From Mesostigma viride (lineage: Eukaryota > Streptophyta > Mesostigmatophyceae > Mesostigmatales > Mesostigmataceae), in NCBI GenBank assembly GCA_009746045.1, contig RPFO01000213.1, forward strand, positions 13,899,221 to 13,963,220: a stretch of 64,000 bases of DNA, in the 5' to 3' direction. The notes under the pieces are model-generated. The model saw nothing but the letters and a program-made list of their open reading frames with translations. It ran no database searches and was not told where the DNA came from. Both the position numbers and the translations under genes were made by a program. Each line of letters opens with the position of its first letter. The stretch's first letter is position 1. Below are positions 48,401 to 57,400 of the stretch, piece by piece.

Positions 48401-51400
48401 TTGGTGGGCACTGGCGTGTGCGACAGCTGGCGTTGGTTGGCAACAGAGTTGGTTACTGGCTGTTATCATTGATCAATGGTTGCTACTATCCATGGTATAA
48501 AGCCGGTGCTATCTATTACTATCCATAACAAGGCCCCTTGGAGTGCGCGAGACCCCAGTGAGAGCATGCTATTGAATGAATTAGATTGCTTTGCGGCACC
48601 ATTTCGCCCTGGCATAGCCCAAACGTCTGGGCGGGTCCTAGTGCAGATTCGGCTGCACCCACACATGGGGACTTGTACAAACAGAGGCTCTTTCTCGTGT
48701 GGGGGCCTGCACGCAAAGGCTTCCCCTAGAGGCTGTAGGCCACTTGACTCTCCGAGCCTTGCTGGAGGTATTGTCTGGCCACTGGATAGGCCCAATGCTG
48801 GTAGCGGAGCCGTGCCTTGTCCCAGATTCTTCAATACCCATCTTCCTGGCCCAACCACGTTCCTGGCCCAACCATCTTCCTGGCCCAACCATCTTCGTGG
48901 CCCAACCATCTTCCTGGCCCAACCATTTTCCTGGCCCAACCATCTTCCTGGCCCAACCATCTTCCTGGCCCAACCATTTTCCTGGCCCAACCATCTTCCT
49001 GGCCCAACCATCTTCCTGGCCCAACCATGTTCCTGGCCCAACCATTTTCCTGGCCCAACCATCTTCCTGGCCCAACCATGTTCATGGCCCAACCATTTTC
49101 CTGGCCCAACCATCTTCCTGGCCCAACCATCTTCCTGGCCCAACCATTTTCCTGGCCTAACCATCTTCCTGGCCCAACCATTTTCCTGGCCCAACCATTT
49201 TCCTGGCCCAACCATCTTCCTGGCCCAACCATCTTCGTGGCCCACCATCTTCCTGGCCCCACCATCTTCCTGGCCCACCATCTTCTTGGCCCAACCATCT
49301 TCCTGGCCCAACCATCTTCCTCTCCCAACCATTGTCCTGGCCCAATCATTTTCCTGGCCCAACCATTTTCCTGGCCCAACCGTCTTCGTGGCCCAACCAT
49401 GTTCCTGGCCCACCATCTTCCTGGCCCAACCATCTTCCTGGCCCAACCATGTTCCTGGCCCAACCATCTTCCTGGCCCAACCATCTTCCTGGCCCAACCA
49501 TCTTCCTGGCCCAACCATTTTCCTGGCCCAACCATCTTCCTGGCCCAACCATCTTCCTGGCCCAACCATCTTCCTGGCCCAACCATCTTCCTGGCCCAAC
49601 CATCTTCCTGGCCCAACCATCTTCCTGGCCCAACCATCTTCCTGGCCCAACCATCTTCCTGGCCCAACCATCTTCCTGGCCCAACCATTTTCCTGGCCCA
49701 ACCATCTTCCTGGCCCAACCATCTTCCTGGCCCAACCATCTTCCTGGCCCGACCATCTTCCTGGCCCAACCATCTTCCTGGCCCGACCATTTTCCTGGCC
49801 CGACCATCTTCCTGGCCCAACCATTTCCTGGCCCAACCATCTTCCTGGCCCAACCATCTTCCTGGCCCAACCATGTTCCTGGCCCAACCATCTTCCTGGC
49901 CCAACCATGTTCCTGGCCCAACCATCTTCCTGGCCCAACCATCTTCCTGGCCCAACCATCTTCCTGGCCCAACCATTTTCCTGGCCCAACCATCTTCCTG
50001 GCCCAACCATCTTCCTGGCCCAACCATCTTCCTGGCCCAACCATCTTCCTGGCCCAACCATCTTCCTGGCCCAACCATCTTCCTGGCCCAACCATCTTCC
50101 TGGCCCAACCATCTTCCTGGCCCAACCATCTTCCTGGCCCAACCATTTTCCTGGCCCAACCATCTTCCTGGCCCAACCATCTTCCTGGCCCAACCATCTT
50201 CCTGGCCCAACCATCTTCCTGGCCCAACCATCTTCCTGGCCCAACCATCTTCCTGGCCCAACCATCTTCCTGGCCCAACCATCTTCCTGGCCCAACCATT
50301 TTCCTGGCCCAACCATCTTCCTGGCCCAACCATCTTCCTGGCCTAACCATCTTCCTGGCCCAACCATCTTCCTGGCCCAACCATCTTCCTGGCCCAACCA
50401 CGTTCCTGGCCCAACCATTTTCCTGGCCCAACCATCTTCCTGGCCCAACCATCTTCCTGTCCCAACCATCTTCCTGGCCCAACCATCTTCCTGGCCCAAC
50501 CATCTTCCTGGCCCAACCATCTTCCTGGCCCAACCATCTTCCTGGCCCAACCATGTTCCTGGCCCAACCATCTTCCTGGCCCAACCATCTTCCTGGCCCA
50601 ACCATCTTCCTGGCCCAACCATGCTCCTGGCCCAACCACGTTCCTAGCCCAACCATGTTCCTGGCCCGACCATCTTCCTGGCCCAACCATCTTCCTGGCC
50701 CAACCATGTTCCTGGCCCAACCACCTTCCTGGCCCAACCATGTTCCTGGCCCAACCATCTTCCTGGCCCAACCATCTTCCTGGCCCAACCATCTTCCTGG
50801 CCCAACCATCTTCCTGGCCCAACCATTTTCCTGGCCCAACCATCTTCCTGGCCCAGCCATCTTCCTGGCCCAACCATCTTCCTGGCCCAACCATTTTCTT
50901 GGCCCAACCATCTTCCTGGCCCAACCATCTTCTTGGCCCAACCATCTTCCTGGCCCAACCACGTTCCTGGCCCAACCATCTTTTCCTGGCCCAACCATCT
51001 TCCTGGCCCAACCATCTTCCTGGCCCCACCATTTTCCTGGCCCAACCATCTTCCTGGCCCAACCATCTTCCTGGCCCAACCATCTTCCTGTCCCAACCAT
51101 CTTCCTGGCCCAACCATCTTCCTGGCCCAACCATCTTCCTGGCCCAACCATCTTCCGGGCCCAACCATCTTCCTGGCCCAACCATCTTCCTGTCCCAACC
51201 ATCTTCCTGGCCCAACCATCTTCCTGGCCCAACCATCTTCCTGGCCCAACCATTTTCCTGGCCTAACCATCTTCCTGGCCCAACCATTTTCCTGGCCCAA
51301 CCATTTTCCTGGCCCAACCATCTTCCTGGCCCAACCATCTTCGTGGCCCACCATCTTCCTGGCCCCACCATCTTCCTGGCCCACCATCTTCTTGGCCCAA

Positions 51401-54400
51401 CCATCTTCCTGGCCCAACCATCTTCCTCTCCCAACCATTGTCCTGGCCCAATCATTTTCCTGGCCCAACCATTTTCCTGGCCCAACCGTCTTCGTGGCCC
51501 AACCATGTTCCTGGCCCACCATCTTCCTGGCCCAACCATCTTCCTGGCCCAACCATGTTCCTGGCCCAACCATCTTCCTGGCCCAACCATCTTCCTGGCC
51601 CAACCATCTTCCTGGCCCAACCATTTTCCTGGCCCAACCATCTTCCTGGCCCAACCATCTTCCTGGCCCAACCATCTTCCTGGCCCAACCATCTTCCTGG
51701 CCCAACCATCTTCCTGGCCCAACCATCTTCCTGGCCCAACCATCTTCCTGGCCCAACCATCTTCCTGGCCCAACCATCTTCCTGGCCCAACCATTTTCCT
51801 GGCCCAACCATCTTCCTGGCCCAACCATCTTCCTGGCCCAACCATCTTCCTGGCCCGACCATCTTCCTGGCCCAACCATCTTCCTGGCCCGACCATTTTC
51901 CTGGCCCGACCATCTTCCTGGCCCAACCATTTTCCTGGCCCAACCATCTTCCTGGCCCAACCATCTTCCTGGCCCAACCATCTTCCTGGCCCAACCATCT
52001 TCCTGGCCCAACCATGTTCCTGGCCCAACCATCTTCCTGGCCCAACCATCTTCCTGGCCCAACCATCTTCCTGGCCCAACCATTTTCCTGGCCCAACCAT
52101 CTTCCTGGCCCAACCATCTTCCTGGCCCAACCATCTTCCTGGCCCAACCATCTTCCTGGCCCAACCATCTTCCTGGCCCAACCATCTTCCTGGCCCAACC
52201 ATCTTCCTGGCCCAACCATCTTCCTGGCCCAACCATCTTCCTGGCCCAACCATTTTCCTGGCCCAACCATCTTCCTGGCCCAACCATCTTCCTGGCCCAA
52301 CCATCTTCCTGGCCCAACCATCTTCCTGGCCCAACCATCTTCCTGGCCCAACCATCTTCCTGGCCCAACCATCTTCCTGGCCCAACCATCTTCCTGGCCC
52401 AACCATTTTCCTGGCCCAACCATCTTCCTGGCCCAACCATCTTCCTGGCCTAACCATCTTCCTGGCCCAACCATCTTCCTGGCCCAACCATCTTCCTGGC
52501 CCAACCACGTTCCTGGCCCAACCATTTTCCTGGCCCAACCATCTTCCTGGCCCAACCATCTTCCTGTCCCAACCATCTTCCTGGCCCAACCATCTTCCTG
52601 GCCCAACCATCTTCCTGGCCCAACCATCTTCCTGGCCCAACCATCTTCCTGGCCCAACCATGTTCCTGGCCCAACCATCTTCCTGGCCCAACCATCTTCC
52701 TGGCCCAACCATCTTCCTGGCCCAACCATGCTCCTGGCCCAACCACGTTCCTAGCCCAACCATGTTCCTGGCCCGACCATCTTCCTGGCCCAACCATCTT
52801 CCTGGCCCAACCATGTTCCTGGCCCAACCACCTTCCTGGCCCAACCATGTTCCTGGCCCAACCATCTTCCTGGCCCAACCATCTTCCTGGCCCAACCATC
52901 TTCCTGGCCCAACCATCTTCCTGGCCCAACCATTTTCCTGGCCCAACCATCTTCCTGGCCCAGCCATCTTCCTGGCCCAACCATCTTCCTGGCCCAACCA
53001 TTTTCTTGGCCCAACCATCTTCCTGGCCCAACCATCTTCTTGGCCCAACCATCTTCCTGGCCCAACCACGTTCCTGGCCCAACCATCTTTTCCTGGCCCA
53101 ACCATCTTCCTGGCCCAACCATCTTCCTGGCCCCACCATTTTCCTGGCCCAACCATCTTCCTGGCCCAACCATCTTCCTGGCCCAACCATCTTCCTGTCC
53201 CAACCATCTTCCTGGCCCAACCATCTTCCTGGCCCAACCATCTTCCTGGCCCAACCATCTTCCGGGCCCAACCATCTTCCTGGCCCAACCATCTTCCTGT
53301 CCCAACCATCTTCCTGGCCCAACCATCTTCCTGGCCCAACCATCTTCCTGGCCCAACCATCTTCCTGGCCCAACCATCTTCCTCGCCCAACCATGTTCCT
53401 GGCCCAACCATCTTCCTGGCCCAACCTTTTACCGATAGGTATCTAGACGGGGGGGGAAAGGTTTCATCTTTAAAGCTACCCAGGGAAGCATCGCACTCAT
53501 CAATGTGTGTGATACATGGGCATTCGACTCCAATTCCGATGTTTTGGGACCAAGGGGGGTTCTGCTTGGAAGCAAATGGCTCTTGTTTGCATTGTTTGAG
53601 ATGTATGGGTTTTCCACTACCTTTCCGTGTATGGGACATGTGGCCCAATGTTATAGGTTCTATGTTCTACCTGGGAGTAATTGCTGCGGTTGTACCTGGG
53701 AATCCACATATGGCCTAATTTGCCGCCATCTTCACCACAGGTACCCGCAACCAGGGACACAGGGGGACAGGGTGCGCCAGGGGCCGCCAGCACCGCACCC
53801 AGCGATGCCCATCCCTCGTCCTCACGAGCACGAGGGGGGGAGTCCCAGGGGGGAGCGCCAGGGGCCTCACAACGGGCCGGCGGCCTTGGCGCGTCTTCAT
53901 CAGACCCCCGAGCAGAGCTGATGGCTGCCATTCAGGTGTGTGGTAGGATGCTGTTGGGTCAGGCCTAGGGTCGTATCCTGTGGGGGTCGTACTACCCACA
54001 CTTGGGGGTTGTACTACCCACACTTGGGTGTCATACTCGAGGTAGCATGCTTTTGGGTCAGACGTGCCCTGGTATGCTTTCACCTTGTGGATGTGCCTTA
54101 ATGGAGAGGTGAACATGGGGGGCGTATATGTGTTGCATGGGAGATGAGTATACCCCTATACCCCTATGCTTTGGCGTTGTGGTTGTATCATGTTGGAGAG
54201 TGCAAGTGGCAGTTGTTTTTGTGGTTGCCCCATGCCTCATGCCTCATGCCTCATGCCTCATGCCTCATGCCTCATGCCTCATGCCTCATGCCTCATGCCT
54301 CATGCCTCATGCCTCATGCCTCATGCCTCATGCCTCATGCCTCATGCCTCATGCCTCATGCCTCATGCCTCATGCCTCATGCCTCCTGCCTCCTGCCTCC

Positions 54401-57400
54401 TGCCTCCTGCCTCCTGCCTCCTGCCTCCTGCCTCCTGCCTCCTGCCTCCTGCCTCCTGCCTCCTGCCTCCTGCCTCCTGCCTCCTGCCTCCTGCCTCCTG
54501 CCTCCTGCCTCCTGCCTCCTGCCTCCTGCCTCCTGCCTCCTGCCTCCTGCCTCCTGCCTCCTGCCTCCTGCCTCCTGCCTCCTGCCTCCTGCCTCCTGCC
54601 TCCTGCCTCCTGCCTCCTGCCTCCTGCCTCCTGCCTCCTGCCTCCTGCCTCCTGCCTCCTGCCCCTGCCCCTGCCTCCTGCCTCCTGCCTCCTGCCTCCT
54701 GCCTCCTGCCTCCTGCCTCCTGCCTCCTGCCTCCTGCCTCCTGCCTCCTGCCTCCTGCCTCCTGCCTCCTGCCTCCTGCCTCCTGCCTCCTGCCTCCTGC
54801 CTCCTGCCTCCTGCCTCCTGCCTCCTGCCTCCTGCCTCCTGCCTCCTGCCTCCTGCCTCCTGCCTCCTGCCTCCTGCCTCCTGCCTCCTGCCTCCTGCCT
54901 CCTGCCTCCTGCCTCCTGCCTCCTGCCTCCTGCCTCCTGCCTCCTGCCTCCTGCCTCCTGCCTCGTGCCTCGTGCCTCGTGCCTCGTGCCTCGTGCCTCG
55001 TGCCTCGTGCCTCGTGCCTCGTGCCTCGTGCCTCGTGCCTCGTGCCTCGTGCCTCATGCCTCATGTCTGTGCCTGTTGCCCCATGCTTGCCCCATGCTTG
55101 CCCCCCTTGCCCCCCTGGCCGTATGCTATCTCCGCCAGAGCTCCAATGTGCGCCTCCGAAAGGTGTCCGCCAGCACAAAGCACCGGCGGGGCCGCGGCAA
55201 GGGGAAGGAGGCGGCCAGCCAGGTGGTTCCTGTGAGTGGCAGTGTTTGAGACTGCCCGACTACCCAAAACAATGTATCATGTATTGTTATCTATAGACTA
55301 CTACTATATACTACTATCATCTTACCTCTGTCATGTATCGTTGTCAATGAATATATATATCGTGCCACGATGTGTGGCCTGCCTCGCCCCCGAAGAATTC
55401 GTATCGTCATTCTACTTTTCTACTTTCATCCGTTTCCCTGTGAACACCATCGCTGTACTGTGTATCGCCGAATACAATTGCTTTGCGTCATGGGTCGCCC
55501 CCGCAGCCTTGGTTGAAGCGCCGACAGCATGTCCTGCTGCCAGCTGCCAACTTTTCAGGTTGGCCAAGCGCTGATACTCCCCACTGCCAAGCGCTTTTTT
55601 CCTTTTTCCTTTCCTTTTTCCTTTCCTTTTTCCTTTCCTTTTTCCTTTCCTTTTTCCTGTCGGGTGTCGCCCAGGAACAGCCTTCGAACGGTCTTCTGTG
55701 TGCCCCAGGCTTGAGTGTGGGTGCGCCCCTTGTTGCCCTGTCCCATGGCGATCACTTGTTGGATCGCTGGCAGATCCTGTGCACGTCCTGATCCTCCTGT
55801 TTACTACTGATCACTACTGCTTACGGCTGTATTATATGTTGTTTCCCTCTTGGCGGCTATTCTCCCCTCCTACATCTTGCTCCCATGTCATCGGCTCCTA
55901 CTGGCATCTGCGGCTCTTTTTCACGTTGTTGCTTTTTGCTGGGTTCTTTACGTGATTACTTAATGAACTAGTTAATAAATAGTTTAATTAATTAGTCTGG
56001 TGTCCCCGTTGGGGGGACTGCGGAGTTCTGTTCTGTTCTTTCCGTAATGATAACCCTGCTTGCGGCTCTGTTATGTCTTGTTCCCTTTTCCGGCGATTAA
56101 ATTCCGTCGTGTTTCGTTCCTTTTCCGCCACCACTTTTCCCTCTATTTGCGTCCGCATCAGCCCCCTGCTGCTGACATGTTCTCTGAGATGGCCTCGGCG
56201 CTGGCGCTGCGTCGGCTCTCCCTCGTGGGGGGGGGCGGCGACGGGGGTGACAGCGGGCCGGTGAGTGGCGTGCTGGGGTGGGGGCGCTGATAGGCTCTGA
56301 TAGACTTACCGACTTGCGACACCTGGCACGCTCTCAGCGAACGCCGATTTCGCACGCCCCTGCCCTGCGTGTCGAATCACTGTCTTGATTGCTACCGCGG
56401 GGGAGGGATAATGGCTTAATGATTTGCACACTGGCTTCGATATGAAGCCACCTGAACATTGTACTTGATGCAGAACAGGATTGGTTGAGCTACAAGCATA
56501 ATCTTGGATGAGTAGTTATGTCAGCGGCCATGCGTTTGCACGCCAAGCACATCTGTCCAGCGACAAGAACCGGAAGCCAATCGCCCCACTATACGTATCC
56601 CGAATCTCACGAAGAAACAATTGTTGCAGGGTTAAGTTCTGTACCCGAGCACCCGTGCCTTGTTTCCCACCTGATGTGTGCCTATGAAGGTAAATGCTCC
56701 GTGTCTTCGCACCCTTATATGCACCCCAAATCTCATGAACAATGGTTAGGGTTAAAGCATGTGACTTTGCACCCGTGACTTGTTGCCTACCTGATGCGTG
56801 CCATTGAAGATTAATGCTCCCTGAATACCCTCTGGACACACCTGTCAAGCTGACGCTACTCACCGGGAACACAAGTCAAGCTAAATGCATGTGTGCATGT
56901 GATGCTTGCGTGCTCCACATGATGAATGCGCCTCTATGCTGGCCCACGGCGCGCCACACGCCATGGGGTGCATCTTTCCGGCATTGCCGGCGAGGCCTCT
57001 ATACGGTTGTGCACTATGCTGGTGGCGCACTGCTGGTTGTGCACTATGCTGGTTGTGCACTATGGTGGTGGCGCACGATGCTGGTGGGGTACGATGCTGG
57101 CGGCGCATGATGCTGGCGGCACAGGAGGACGGAAAGGCCTCTGGGACGGGCACCAGCCGCAGTCGCAGCGACGACAGCGACGACTTGTCTGCGCCAGTGC
57201 AAGCATTGCAGCAGGGCATGGCCAAGGTGAGGCATGCAGGCACTGCAGCAGGGCATGGCCAAGGTGAGGTGGTGGAAGGGCATGTGCAAGTTGACGGCTG
57301 ATAATGCGCTGCAGCAGGGCATGTCCAAGGTGAGGTGGTGGAAGGGCATGTGCAAGTTGACGGCTGATAATGCGCTGCAGCAGGGCATGGCCAAGGTGAG

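Noticed and set aside
48466-53718. Very long ORFs (up to 1101 codons) on both strands with repeating SWPNHLPGP or GWARKMVGPGR peptides
   Set aside because: They are a product of a 17-bp repeat with no stop in any frame, lie in an intron of a plus-strand gene, and change frame with every indel.
54128-55296. 360-376 residue ORFs of SCLLPPA / RRQEAGG repeats
   Set aside because: Heptamer satellite read in all frames; no domain and no start context.
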